A stretch of DNA of 64,000 bases from Undaria pinnatifida. Taxonomy: Eukaryota; Sar; Phaeophyceae; Laminariales; Alariaceae. The stretch covers positions 5,821,465 to 5,885,464 of the forward strand of contig JABAKD010000027.1 in the NCBI GenBank assembly GCA_012845835.1, written 5' to 3'. Under the pieces are notes generated by a model that was not told the DNA's origin, did no database searches, and was given only the letters and a program-made list of their open reading frames with translations. This document shows positions 1 through 13,300 of the stretch, in pieces (position 1 is the first letter of the stretch; every line of letters starts with the position of its first letter). The position numbers and the translations under genes were made by a program.

Positions 1-1204
1 TACAGGACCTAGGTGCTACCTGAGAGGTGGAAGGATATGCCAAGCAAGTCCTCCGACGTGCCCATCATGGATTGGGCGAATGGATGATAATAACAAACTC
101 ATAATCATAATCGTCTCTATCCTGTACCGTTGTACTATATATGGACCTCTTGGCATTTTCAAGTCGCCAGTTGCGCCATTTGTGCTTCTTTTCCGCCTTT
201 CTACTGAATGTCTATTCCTCCTTCCGCAAGCGTAGCGGGCGGCGCCCAGCCGCCCGCGAGCGAAGCCCTTGTACATACATACATGTGTGCTCGAAGCTTG
301 GTCGCAAACCTGACACCTACATTGATCGTGTATGATATGCTGCCGTGCGAGAGGTGCGACGGCACCTCCTACGGCTCACCTTCGAGAGAGGCGCCCAACT
401 CAACGAGAAGAAAATATACTAATAATATAGCTGCTGTGGCGTGATACACACGTGTGTGTATCTTGGACAAAAATGCTACACACCCGCAGATCCAACCCTC
501 CACGAAGTATATGACTGCTCACATCCCGTGATAGGTTCTACTTTTGTGTGTAGTGGATCATGATACATACGCATGATATCTTCATTTCATACCCAACGCG
601 CGTACGCTGCTGCTGTATTTGCGTGCCTCCTTCTTGGCAGAGGAAGAAAAGACTTGAAACAATTTCAAAAGAAAACGCTCATATCCCCGGTTGCAAACGC
701 CGTTTTTTTATTTCGCAACCTTCAGTTGCTGATTGATCGAGAGCCGAGCCGAAAAGGAAAAGAGCTGGTGATCAATCTCTCGAACGCAAAGGATTTATTG
801 ATCTTGCAACACGCAGGACAGCCATAAACTTGCCGAGCAGGATGCTGAACGCAATATAACCTGCCTGCAAATAGCTGCGGCCGTGTTTTTGGCCGGAAGG
901 TTTGGCGGTTGTCGTACTTGTGGTTTGTTGACTACCTCGTGAAAACGGGAGAATGCTAGTGTTTTTTTTGCTGACTGCCGAAGCGTACATATGCAGCGGA
1001 AAGTGAAAAGGGGATCCAACTATAACTCTGGGAGTATGCGGCGACGCGATGACCCACAGCGTTAGCTCTGTAGAAAGGTGCCGTCGAAGCTGCTGCTGTA
1101 CATCTCGCGAGCAACGTGGTTGGGCCCTCGCGCGTGCCAGCGGCAGCGAATTGGCCGAGTTCATTGCCAAGCCACAAAGCAGCAGCACTTGAAGTACGCA
1201 CGTG

Positions 1205-2065
1205 AAAAACCCAAAACCCAATCTAAAATCAAGTGTATAACGAACCGTCCCGTGAGTACGTACGTCAAAAGCGCAAAACCCGGTCTAAAATCAAGTGCTT
1301 AGCGAACCCCCGCTTGATCCTTGTGTGCTTGCTTGCGTGTATACGCAATCCACAGAAACCACCACCACCAGACTGCAACACCAGCAATCAAAAAAATGTT
1401 ATCCGCGGTCCCGGGTTTTTGCGCCTAGTGCGGTAGCCGGTAACCGTTAGCCGAGTGCAATCAAAGCCACACAATAGCAGTTTGCGTGAAAACGTCAAAA
1501 CCCGCACTACAACCAAGTTATAACGAACTCTCCCCCAGGAAGAGAATCCCGACAATTTAACGCCTTGAACAATATTCCCAAGTATGGATTCGGAGCTCCT
1601 TCGACTGCGTCTGTACGACTGGTGTATATTTGCGCCTCTGCATGCGTAACTCCGTAGGGAGGCCCGGTCATAGCTACTCCTTTACGTGTTGTACGATAGC
1701 TGAGACTGTGCATACCTATGTGAGATGACATATATGTTATCATGCCATCTCCCATAGGTGCAAACTTATGTATAGCTCGGCAAAATGATCCATACCTGGT
1801 ACGTGTACCCGCTCTTGGTTCCTACCTGGTACGAGGTAGCAGTAGTTCTCTACCGATTCGGCTACGTCCACGCGACTACCGTACCTCTGCGCCTCTGCAT
1901 GCCTAGCCCCGTTGGAAGGCTCGATCACAGCTACTCATTTACGCGTTCTCTGCCAGCTGCTGCTGTGCGTAGTTATGTTTCGCTCGGCCAAACGATTCAT
2001 GCCTGGTACCTGTACCCACTCGTGCTGCTGGTACGAGGTAGCAGTAGTTCTCTACGAAGCCTCAA
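1205..2065. repeat. Degenerate tandem repeats upstream of the gene part
   Basis: Two sets are visible. Around 1205-1520 a unit containing AAAACCC..TCTAAAATCAAGTG recurs three times at uneven spacing. Around 1600-2060 a unit with CGCCTCTGCATGC and GGTACGAGGTAGCAGTAGTT occurs twice, about 210-260 bp apart. I see no coding capacity. Confidence 0.7.
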
Positions 2066-2099
2066 TGGCATAAGTTTCAGGGGTGTTCCAATTACATCC

Positions 2100-2415
2100 T
2101 AGATCGGAGCCTACAGCTGTCCGCGCAGGCTCCCACAACGTCGGCGCACGCCTGGTAGCCACCGATCCCCGAGGGTTCAAGGTCAGAGAGGACACGCCAG
2201 GAAAAACTACACGCAGACGTTGACGCTGTCGCGAACCCATGCGCCAAAATGCGGACAGGGCAGGATTTTTCGGGGATATCGTCGTAGATCTCGACATCGA
2301 GGCCTCGCGCAGGCGCAACGGCGTTGAGCGGGCTGATCCGCGACGCCGGCCGTTGCAGGCAAGACGGGGGCACGCCTCGGCGAATTAACCACGCGGAAAG
2401 GAGGTCGGAGGCGGG
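2100..2415 (-). repeat. Dispersed GC-rich repeat, possibly an old coding fragment
   Basis: The minus strand holds an open stretch containing RRGVPPSCLQRPASRISPL. A related stretch ([18 protein letters not shown]) is at 28980-29060 on the + strand. Similarity at protein level suggests decayed copies of a mobile-element gene, but I do not recognise the family. Confidence 0.5.
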
Positions 2416-2732
2416 AGAGGTCTGCAAACGAAACCAAGTGTCAGATCAGCCTAAGGTGTATCATAGATACATTTATTTTTTCATACACCAGTGTTTTGTC
2501 GGATATATAAGGACTTTCTTAGTATGTCGATTTCTCTGCTCCTCCATGGAAATCGAGTTCTCTTTTTGCACAGTCCCATCTACCGACGACAGGCGTAAGT
2601 GCGTTTGGTTTCGGGCCGAAAAGCGGTCGTTTTCAGCGACCCTTACATAACATCAGCTACCCTGTCTCTGTCTTGTTAGCCGCTCTTCCTCGTTCCCTCC
2701 CCTCCTTGCCCCCCCCCCCCCCCCACCACCTC

Positions 2733-3568
2733 CGGTATTAAGAGAAGAACTAGAATGTACCCACTTGAAACAAATAGAGACGTGAGAAAGTTGAAAATGC
2801 AATATAAATTAAGAAATATGCCAGAAAAGAGGTTGCCAGCCATAGCTGTTAAGGCTCTGGGAGAAAATAACAAAAGGGCGAGCTGGAATAAGGGACAACG
2901 TAGTCGATAAAATATGAAAAGGTTTATGAGACCAAGAATAGATACTGACCATCGAGAAGTTTGGCGGGTACAAGACAGGAGTAAAATAAAGGGTAGAAGA
3001 AAGCGCTAAGAAGTAAGGTGAAAGAGGAGAAACACTTGAGAGATATACGGGGGTTTGAGGGAAGGTATTGGACGTATTTGCACGTCCCAGTGGACTACGC
3101 GAAGCAGCTGAAACTGCGATGTCGTGTAGGGTACCTGGACCTACCAGAAAGAAGAAATATACGTACTAGTAGTCGGGGGGAGGAGGACGTGGATACACAT
3201 CTGTGCCTGTGTGGCACAACAATAGAGAGCAGGACTCGCATAATAGGAGAATGTGAAATATACAAGGAGGAACGGAATGTGTGGAGATGATGAAATTAGA
3301 CGAGTGGGACATGGAAGAGTTTGGTAGACTAGAGAGCAGGGAGAAAACGATCGCTATCCTAGGAGATATATGGTGGCCACAGACGGCGAAGCAGGAAGGG
3401 GATGGGATAAGCAAACCGTTTTTATGTAGTATATGGAAAAGCGTAATGCGCGCCCAACTGTTGGAGGTGTCTATTAGGAGTAGGAACGGTGCTCCGTCTC
3501 GCAAGGGATGCGTGGTTAGTGGTCAAATGACTAAGGCAAGCAACAAATGAGCCCCCCCCCCCCCCCCC
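2733..3568 (+). mobile_element. LINE (non-LTR) relic, copy 1, 5'-truncated
   Basis: It aligns over its length with the 3' two thirds of the copy at 49768-51083. The translation includes HLCLCGTTIESRTRIIGECE, resembling the C-terminal Cys/His zinc-binding motif of LINE reverse transcriptases, with frameshifts and stops. It begins a few bases after a C tract (2709-2724) and ends CAACAAATGAG followed by C(17). Confidence 0.75.
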
Positions 3569-3775
3569 TCCACTTTCCCGCGTTTTCCTCTGTTATCTGC
3601 TTCATTTCCCTTTCTTCCCTTGTCTCCTTCCTTTCTTGTTTTATTTTTCTCCCTCCCCACCTTTCCCCTGCTTGTCTTCCCTCCCCCCCTTCGTCCCTCC
3701 CTTCTCCCTCCTTTCCACCTGCCTTGGCATCGGCGGCTTCTCTTCCTTGCCCCCCTCGTCCCGGCACGCCCGCAG

Positions 3776-4352
3776 CTTGTTGCGCTTTTCAAGGCGACGA
3801 TGACGATGCTGCGTCGCCGGCGGCGCGAACTGCGCGGCGGAAGTGGCAGCGGAAGCGGGAAGGGCAAGCACGAGTCTGCTACTGCCGCCACCGCCACGGC
3901 CTCAGACAGTAAGAGAGACCCCACGACGACCACGGCAGCTGCCGCGGTAGATTGGCCGGAGTACATAACCCCGTGTCTGCTATTGTTGGACCTGATCGCA
4001 AAGCCGTCGAACACGCCCAAGGGGGCGGAGTTAGACCAGCTGCGCTACGTGCGCCAGAGATACGCGGAGCAGACCCCGCAGCAGCTGCAGGAGGCGCAAG
4101 AGCTTGTGCAGCGCATGCAGCGGGAGCAGCGACTCTTACGCGAAGGTAGCGAGGGTCAGCAGGCGCAGGGGCAAGCACAGGCGCTAGCTTTAAGGCGCCC
4201 GGGAGATTCGCCTCAGCGGCCGGCGCGGCCGCCGTTGTCAGATTTTATGCGCTGGGATTTACCTAGCGGCAGCAGGATTGGGAGCGGTAGCGTTGATGGC
4301 GGTAGCAGCAGCATTGCCGAGTCGAAGGAAGAGAGGGTGGAGTCTGGCGCAG
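3776..4352 (+). CDS. HUWE1: HUWE1-like exon 1 of window (armadillo region)
   Basis: The acceptor CGCAG ends at 3775 after a long C/T tract and the donor GTAAGA starts at 4353. It encodes residues 1-192. The segment [19 protein letters not shown] is a family-typical hydrophobic helix, and a Gln/Glu-rich coiled stretch follows. The upstream phase cannot be tested because the preceding exon is outside the window, so the 5' boundary is the least certain one. Confidence 0.75.
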
Positions 4353-7300
4353 GTAAGAACGGGGGGGGGGTTGGTTGAATTAACAACGTGGCTGCAACCC
4401 GGAGGCGGTGCTTGTCGCGGGTTTATGTTTGTGTTTGTGTGCTTATTTTCTGGTAGCAGTGTGTATTAACTGTTGGTTGTGAACGTTAAGTGGTGATATT
4501 AAGGGTGTGAGTGACTTGCTTGCTGCTTTTTGTGACTTTTTGTAATCGCAATAGTTTGTTCTAGGGGTGAATTTCACTTGTGTTTAGAGTAGGGTAGTCT
4601 TTGCGGCAGTTATGAAGAGTCGGTTGCTCACAGACGAGAAACACGTTTTTCCACGCCGACCGTGACCTTGACCGTAACTACGACTTTTTCCCCAACCTAG
4701 ACGCGACCGTCCTTTGGCCGATTCAATGATAGCACCACCGACATTCCGAGCTAACCCCCCCCCCCCCCGCCACCACCGCCACCACCGCCGCCACCAACCA
4801 CCAACCACCACCACTGACCCACCACCACCACCACCACCACCACCCGCAGCAGCAGGTCCATCCACAACAAGCCCACATGCCGGCGTCGGCAGCGGTGGTA
4901 CTACGAGCGAAGTCCCCCCCCGAGCGTCGCGGCAGCGCGCCCGGTCAAGGTCGCGGTCTCGCTCTCCCTCCCATCCTTCAGGGGAGACTGGTGCTAGGGC
5001 TGGGGCAGCAGGGGCGGGGGCTTCCGCCAGCGGCGGTGGCCCTGGCGACGGCGGGGCGTCGCCCCATCGGCAAGGATTCCAGGAGCCGGCAGCAGCTCGC
5101 ACGACGGAGACTGTGTCGTCCTCCTCGACGAATCCCACGGAAGGAGGCCCTCCCGCACGCGCGGAGTCGAAGGAGGGCGGGGAGGCGGGGGCGCGGCAGC
5201 AGCCGGTGCAGGTGCGTGAATGAGGACATGGAAGTGGAAACGCAAATTCCTAGCGACAGCTACTATCGTTTACAGTGGGTACCCCGATTTAAGAGCGCAT
5301 TCTGACCAGCCGAAACAATCGCTCTTAACTACACATTACTCTAATGTGGTGGGATTTATAGCTTTTAGTATAGGCGGGACATGCCAATTTAACCGCTCTC
5401 AATTCCCGAATGCTCTTTTTCTGGGCGCTCCTAAATCGAAGTGACCGCAGCACTGGACCCGTGCAACGAAAGGGGCACCACCTTTTGACCCCTTTCTTTC
5501 TGTTAAACGGTACTCCTCAACCGATTAATTGTCCAATACTGTCGTTGTGTTAACAGCGTTGTTCGTTCTATACCTCGGCCATGGGATTGCTCATGTAGTC
5601 AAGCGTACATAGTTTACCAGAGACAGGTTTTGTCGAGGTATAAACTTTCTCGTGTGAGAAAATCGTTAGGAAACGTTGGGTACATCCCGACCGTAGCATG
5701 CGTCGCTGATTAGCTCTCAACTATTTAATATAATTATTCCAACGTCAGCTGTGAGGTCGACAAGTTTAGGGCCGATGCTCAACTTTACAAGCTGCGTGAT
5801 ACACCAGCCGCTCGCTATTGTACACCAGAATGGCGGGCGTTTCCCCCGCCCGACCACGTCGGAAGTCGAAGCGGATGCGGAAATGATGCGTGTACGATTT
5901 GAATTGGGGTTTCGTAGCATTTTTTTTGGCGACAACACTTCGTGCCTGACGGGGCTCTTCAACTGAGGAACTAACCAAGTTCGTCCGCAGTGGACAAGCG
6001 AAGTGGAAGCGGAAGTAGAGACGCTTGCCACGACTGGGTGGCGTACTCATTTATTGCGTACTTAGGTAAATTGACCCATTTGACCACGCCTCCCGTTCGA
6101 GACGGAGCGTCGTTCCTACTCCTAAGCCCATTTATTTTTAGTTGTAAATACCTTGAAGGGTTTCTGAACCGCAGGTTGGACCCTATTCTGTGGTGCTGGC
6201 ATTGTATACGAGCCTCAGTTCTTAACGAACAAAAAAAATCACGAATCCTGACATTTACACGTTCTGAAAATGTCACGTTTAAAAAACAAAATCACGTTTT
6301 GGTGTCAGGACTCCCGACGTCAATTTTTGTGGACAATGTCAACACGACCCGAAGTCCGGATTCCTGACAGATACCACAATTCGCGAAAATGTCGCTTTTT
6401 TTATTGTCTATGATTCCTGACATTCTATGTGTTGGTTAGGAACGGCCCTAAGAGAGACACCTCCGATATCTGGGCGTGCTACGATAGGGGTATACCATGG
6501 CAATTTTTTGGGGAAAAAATCGTGACTGTCAGGGTTTCTCATCCGAGGCTTTTACCCAACATCGTAGGTAGCCCATTCGTGGTTTGCGTTTATTTTCGTT
6601 TTCTACCCAAACCTTGGATTTTTTTATCGGGCTAAGCGTAGTTAGGGCACCATTTTTGTCGAATTCAGTTTTTCGGGTGGATATAGAGCTCAGGTAAGGA
6701 GCCGCATGAAATTGAGGTGCGCTCCTACCGTTGCATGTCCCGTCCACCGTGCGTCAGATGCAGTACGTAGGGGTGGCGATATAGTTCCTGCGGCGTCGGC
6801 GTCGGTGCTTTGCTCTTGGCGTCATCAGCGCGTCGCTGGCTATACAGCCGATGCTGATGTCGACGAAGTCCCAAAATGTTATTTGTTTGAGAGTACTTGC
6901 GTTTTGAACTCCGTCTACAGGGAGTATGTACTGCGTGTACCTTTCTCCCTGCTAATCGACCGTCTTTTTTTGTCCTTTTGTGTGCACTTTGTACTTTGGT
7001 TGACTTTTGGTGCTGGACTTGTTGCTTGGCTTGATACTTGGCTGGACTCTGGGCACGGTACTTGGCCTGTTAACTCGGGTTTGCAGTCGGGGAATTCGAG
7101 CGGCACTGCTATGTGGACGGAGGATGGGGGAGACGACCCCGCGGCGGCTGCGCGGGATGGAGATGGGGCGCCGGCGCAGGCAGAATCGAAGGCCTCGAGC
7201 AGCTGGGTGAGTTAGACACCTTTTGGAGGAGTTCGGGAATGGGGGGAGGCGTGTGTCGAACGGGCGGGATGCGGTGGTGCGTCGCCTGACTGTGAGACTC

Positions 7301-10300
7301 GTTTTGGAGGAGATTTTGAGTGGAGAGAGGTGTGTGTTGGAAGGGCGGGGGGGTTGGATGGTCTAGTTGTTTCTTGCGTACGTGCGTGGTCTGCACGGGA
7401 ATCGTTTATGATGACGGTCCTAAAATGTCGAGACCAGGTTGAGATCATGCATACTGCAGCTTGCTTGTGACTATGACCGTGACTTGTGATGGTGACCGTG
7501 ACTCATGACCGTGACATGTCTCGATGACTTGTGACTGTGATTTGTGATCGTGGCCTGTGACCGTGACGTGCGCCCATGACGTGTGACTTTTGACCATGAC
7601 TAGATGTGACCGGTCTGTGGTTGTGGATTTCTCACAAAAAAAAACTACGCTCACTACGTTTCCCGTCCCTACCCCCGCTTTCCTCACCCCACCCCCACCT
7701 CCCCTCACAGGGCGCCGGAGTTAAGGAACCGGCTTCGCGGAAGCCGGAGCCCTCTCCAGCTTCGAAGACGGCGGCGGCAGGACCCGAAGCGGCAGCCGCT
7801 GACGCAGCAGCCGCTGCGCCGCCCCCCGCGTTATACGTGCTCCTAACCCCCGAGATCATGTCAGAACTGCTGGAGGCGTTTATCGAGTTCTTTGCGGGGG
7901 TTGCGGCCCCTCCCCCCGCCCCGGCAAGCGACGCGGCCGCGGTGGCGATGGCGGTGGCCGCGGCGGACGGTGGGTCGGCGGCGGTGGTGGCGAGGGCGGC
8001 GGCGGTGGAGGCGGTAGAAATGGGGGCGGCGTTGCCTGCCCCGAGCCCGAACCTGGTGTTTGCTGCGCTGCAGGTGAGTCTGCGTGGAGAAGGGGGGATG
8101 GGTGGGGGGATGAGGGGGGTTTGAGAGATTTTGGGCACCCCTAATGGCACATGTGCGGCCTATGCATTTATGCATAGATGTCTCTTTACGCTCGTAATAT
8201 ATGCTGGCTTAGTGCAGGCTACTTTCGTTTCGTCAGGATGATAAGTACCAGGTATCTCTTAGCCCTATTCTTAACCTTATCCTGCTACACCCATGACTCG
8301 TATTTTATTGTTTTTGTGTGACCCGTTCCCTCCCCTTACGCCCCCCCTCCTCAAAGTCACCCTACCTCACATAACGTTCGCCTGCGCCCCTTTTTTTATC
8401 ACCTGCGCGCTGTACCGCGCCGTTCAGCTCCTGGCCCGGCTTGTGCGCGACTACGGCAATGCCGGGCGCTTCATTACGGCGGGTGGGGCTTCGTCACTTC
8501 TTGCGCTACCGGGAGCCTCTTCCTTCGAAGGCAGCACGTCGCTATTGGCGGTCGTTTTCAGGTGACTTGGTGTTATGTGTTGACTGTTTTACTGCTGCAA
8601 CGAGCATCCCACACGAGTTCCAAGTAATTTGGCCCCAAAGATGTGTGCAGTTGTAGAGGGTTTGAGGTGTTATACACCAGGTAGCTCATCACTGGTGACG
8701 GGTCCAATCCAATGTCATTTCGCGCCCAGGTTCATGCCCTGCAGACGATGCTTTGTTTCCCCTCGGTCACCCCTCCCCCTCTTCCCCCCAACCTCTTTCC
8801 CATGTTTCTGAAGGCATCTTCTTGAAGACCCCGCCACGCTGCAGTCTGCGATGGAGACCGAGATCCGCGCCGCGTTCAGCCGGCTCTGCCGCGCTTCCAC
8901 CGCGTCGAATCGACGAGCGCCCGGCGCGGCCGCCGCAACTAGCAGTGGTCGGCGGCCCTCCGTGCGACTTCTCCCCCTTATGGTGGCCTTGCGGCCGCTC
9001 CTTGTCAGGGACGGGGCGGTTCTGGTCCGTGCCGCCGCTAATGTTTTGCGGAGCGTTGATCCCGATGATAGCGCTGGTGCCGGTGCTGGTGGAAGTGGGG
9101 GTGGAGGTGCTGGCGCTGGGGGTGGAGTTGGGGCAGGGGGTGGGGCGGGAGCGGCGGCGGGAGCGGCAGCGGGGGGCGCCGGTGTTGGTGTTGGTGGTGG
9201 TGGTGGTGGCGGCAGGAACGCGATGGTTACGCTGGCGGCGCCTCATGGTAGTAACCAGCACCAACAGCAGCAGGTGCGGTTAAGGGGGGGAGGGGCGGAT
9301 ATTTAGGCTAGATTTTTTTTTTTTCGTTTTCCTGTCACGCCTCTCTTCTGTATTGTCGACACCTCAACTCCTCATTCTCCCCTTATCATTCTTGCTACCC
9401 TCCGCAACAGCAGCAGCAAGAAAGAGCGACCCCCGCTAACCCCGGCGATGCCACCGGCGCCACCGACGCCGAAGTGTTTGCTCCGTCGCTGGCTCTGCTG
9501 GCCAGGACGGCGTCAAGGCAGCGCATCGCAGGCGGGGACCGGAGAGGGTTGGCGGCGGCAGCGGCGGCGGCGGGGGGCGGGGGGGCGGTGCCTGCGGGCG
9601 ACCGCAGCGAGCGCGACAGGAGGGCGGACTGGGGCGGGTCGAGCGGCGCTGGGGCAGGCGCCGGCTCCCCCTCACAAAGTGCTACCGCTGCAGCGCACCA
9701 GAACCGGTAGGGTGGTGGTGGTGGTGGCGGTTGGTGTGGCGGGGCTGGTGGTGGTGGTGGTGGGGTCAGGGGGATTCGTGGTAGGGCTTTCCGGGGGTGT
9801 TGGTGGTAGTTGTGGTGATTGGCGTGGGGTGAGGGTGGGGGTTGGATGGTGGTGGCAGTGATGATGGTGGTTGGGCTGTTATCTGCACTGCAGCAGAAGC
9901 AGATGCATAGCCCTACACCTTTGTCTGTTCAAGGGTAAACCGCTACTATTGCCGTACATAGCACGTCAGCCGCGAGTCCTGGTGACGTGATCGACATCTA
10001 CCTGATATTTATGCACGTGTTCGGTTGTCTGTATTTCCCTTTGCACTCGGCTAGATTGGTCGATACCCAACGTTAATGTTCGGTTATTTATGGTTGTCCG
10101 TATTCCTTCCGTTGTGCTCCCGCCGACAGTACCACCATCATGAGCCTGCTGCTGTCGGAGCTGATCCTCCGTCACGAGGGTGTCGTTCGCCGACCAACCA
10201 ACCAGCTGGCCGGTGCAGACGGTACAGCGGCGGTGCCGGAAGGAACCGAGTTCTTGGGGGAGGCTAACCTCCTGAAGTTGCTGTCAGATCTTGTGCTGCA

Positions 10301-13300
10301 TTTGCCAGCTTGCGCAACTTCCATCCACAGGTCCGACCGTGGGTTGGTTCGAGTGTGGGGTGGGGTGGGGTGTGTGATGGGGGGCGGGCGGAGAGTTGAT
10401 CGAGGGGGTGTGGTATGTATACGCCGTGTTGAAGTTGTCAATCTGTTCAACCCGGGGGCATGCTCGCTTTTTTGTTTGGTACCTTGATTGTTTGATTTTG
10501 TACTTGGTCGCGTCGTCCATACCATCCCATCCCATCCTATCCCATCTCATCCGCTGCGGTAGGTTCGGGCAGAGGGAGCGCTCATCCGCTCACGCTGCCC
10601 GCCTGCTCGCCCCCACGGCTGGAGATGCGGTGGCGCCAAGGCCTGGGTCGGCGGCGGCCGTATCGCGCGCGATGCGATCGCTACAGGCGCTGCGGCATGC
10701 GCTGACGGGGGCACAGGCGCCTAGCTCGACAGTGGTGGCGTTCCTGCTCCATGTGCTGCTCCCCTCTCCCCGGGTGGGGGATAACGCTGCAAAGTGAGAA
10801 TGGAGCTCCGCGTATTGGGTTCACTTCGATTACCGACCGATCGTATGACCAGGCGATTTCGGGTTCATGCTTTTACGTTTCCCACGCTTTGTATTTTCAC
10901 GTTTTCATAGTTTGCCACAATAGGCGCAGAAGGTCCTGCTGAGCTGGAAGGGAAAGGTGGTAACCGAGAAACAAAAGTATTGAAAAGTACAGCAGGCACA
11001 GCCGATGCTGAGGAGCGGTGAAGGCGCAAGGGTAATCTCTCGGCCTACCAGGCCCTCAAGTTGCAAGCCACGTAATCATCCGACCGACCGACTGGTCGAC
11101 GACCGACCGACCTACCACGGGCTATGGAGTATTTCATTTTCTCCCCTTCACACCATATATTTTAACGAGTTGTCAAGTTTTCATTTTTAAGGCGAATGCG
11201 CCAGGGGGCGACATTTTACGCTTGTGACGGCCGACCGCCTAGACTTGATATACAGCTGGTAGTTTTCAGCGTTGGAGTTCTAAAGGTATTACTCATGACG
11301 CCCGGATGCCCGAAACCGGTTGTCGTCTCCCTATATCTTTGTTTTCAGGGGCATCGTTGACACCGAGGAGCGGCGAAAGCGTAAGGCTCTTTCGGCTTTC
11401 CAGGGAAGGAAGGCACAGGCCGCCGCCAGCCTCCTCTTAGCTCTGTGCGCTCGCGCTGGGGAGGGGCGTCGTCGCGTGCTGGCGGAGCTGTACTCGGCTT
11501 TATCATGCCACGCCGCGGAGGATGGTGGAGGCGGAGGCGGAGCAGGGGGTATTTCGAGAGGTCCCGTTGTCTTGGAGGGCAGGTGAACGCGGCGTTTAGA
11601 GGCGGGGATAGGGGATGAGTGGTAGGGGGTAGGGGACGTGTGTTTTGGGATATACAGGGACCGCCGAGGATGGGGAGGACGAGGCAGATAACTCAGAGGC
11701 GATATCTTGAGAGGTCCCGTTGTTTTGGAGGAGGACAGGTAAATGCGGCGTTTAGAGGCGAGGATAGGGGATGGGAGGTGCCTAGTAGAAGATAGGCGAT
11801 GGGGGGTACTGGGTAAAGGGAGACCACGGCGGACGATGGAGGCGGAGTAGGTGGCGGTGTCTCGAGGAGTCCCACTGTCTTGGCTGAGGGCAAATGAACG
11901 CAGCTTTTAGCTTTTATCGGCGGGAATAGGGGATGGCATGTACCGGTAGGGGATCGGAGATGAGTATGGGGCAGGGAATGGGAGATATTGGGTAAAGGTG
12001 TACCATCGAAGACGGTGGAAGTGAACGAGGTAGCGGTGTCTCGAGGGGTCCCGTTGTCTTGACCGAGGGCAGGTTAATGCACCTTTTAGAGATGGGGAAA
12101 GCGGATGGGGATGGAGGATCGGTGGTATGGGGCGTTGGGCTGTTGAGCGCTGGCGGAAGGGCGGGCGGGGTGGTGGTTAGGATGGTTGAGAGAGGATAGG
12201 GGGGCTTGTGAGGGTGGAGTTGGTGTGTGTTCATTTTATTTTGCCGGAGGAGTGGGCGGCAAGGATTTCGGCCTAAAGGGAGGGAGAGGGGAGGTCTTGG
12301 GTTCCGTCGCTGCGAGCACGATAAAACGGTTCATGTTTTTGGTAAACATGCGGTTGAGGTTGGTCGTGTGTTTTGTTTGCTTGTTCCTCAGTTTTCCTTC
12401 GGAGCTCTTATGTCTGACCGTGATCCTGTCCTGTCTTGTCGTGTCCTGTTGTTTCCTTTATTGTTTGTGTTGGGCCTTTTCCTGTCCTGTCCTGCCCTGT
12501 CCTGCTTGCCATGTCTGCTCTGTTTTCTCTCTCTGCTCTTGGAATTGTCCGTCTCCTCGGCAGGGGTCGACGCACGGACACGGAGATGTGGGCTTTGCAG
12601 GCGTGGGGTGAGCTTGCGCTAGGGCTGGCGGCTCCGCGGGCGGCGCACGTGGTGGGCAGTGACTACAGTAACCAAACGCTAGCCTGGGACGTGGTGAGAC
12701 AGACGGTCACTTTTGAAGGAAGGGGGTGGGTACCTGGTAGTTGGTGGGGCGTTGCTTCTTACATTTTTCGGTGGGGGTTCTACTAAAAATATCGGTATCG
12801 GCCGATTGTGTGAAGGGTGAGGTCGCTTAACGCGGAAAGGATAATCACCTGGTAAGGGTATTGGTTGTGATTCATCTCCTGCATCTTGAAACAATACCAG
12901 ATGTTTGAGTATTATTGAACCCGTTTAAAACCGTGTACGATGTCTTGCTACAACGTTGCCTATAGAATTGACCCCGATCCCTACATATGGGTGCTTTGGA
13001 ATGCATTGGATTATTTGGGGTTCCTTTCGTGCGTCAGCGGTTTGTGTGTCTGCATGCTTCGTGCATCCACAATTTTTTTGATAACTTTGGCTGTCACCGT
13101 TTATTTGCATGGTCGTTGTGTTGGATGATATATACGCGCGCATGTGTTTTTTTGTCTCGCGTTTAATTGTCATCTTCGTGTGCAGGTGAGAGCTGTTACC
13201 GACATTGGCGCGGTGCCGGCGCTGACTCGAGCTCTCTCCCGGATGGACCTGAACCATTCTCGCGCTCCGGCTTGCGGGGCTGCGCTGGTCCGTCCTTTGG

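Larger units (their letters stand above)
5212..7086 (+). other. Intron 2 contents
   Basis: This 1.9 kb intron carries the MITE-like element at 6213-6449 and a LINE scrap at 6076-6126. The remainder is unique-looking AT-balanced sequence; no further exon is needed because phase 0 is kept between exons 2 and 3. Confidence 0.7.

Noticed and set aside
8729-8813. Extra exon beginning GTTCATGCCCTGCAG between exons 5 and 6
   Set aside because: Adding it breaks the conserved RHLLED motif formed by direct joining of exons 5 and 6.
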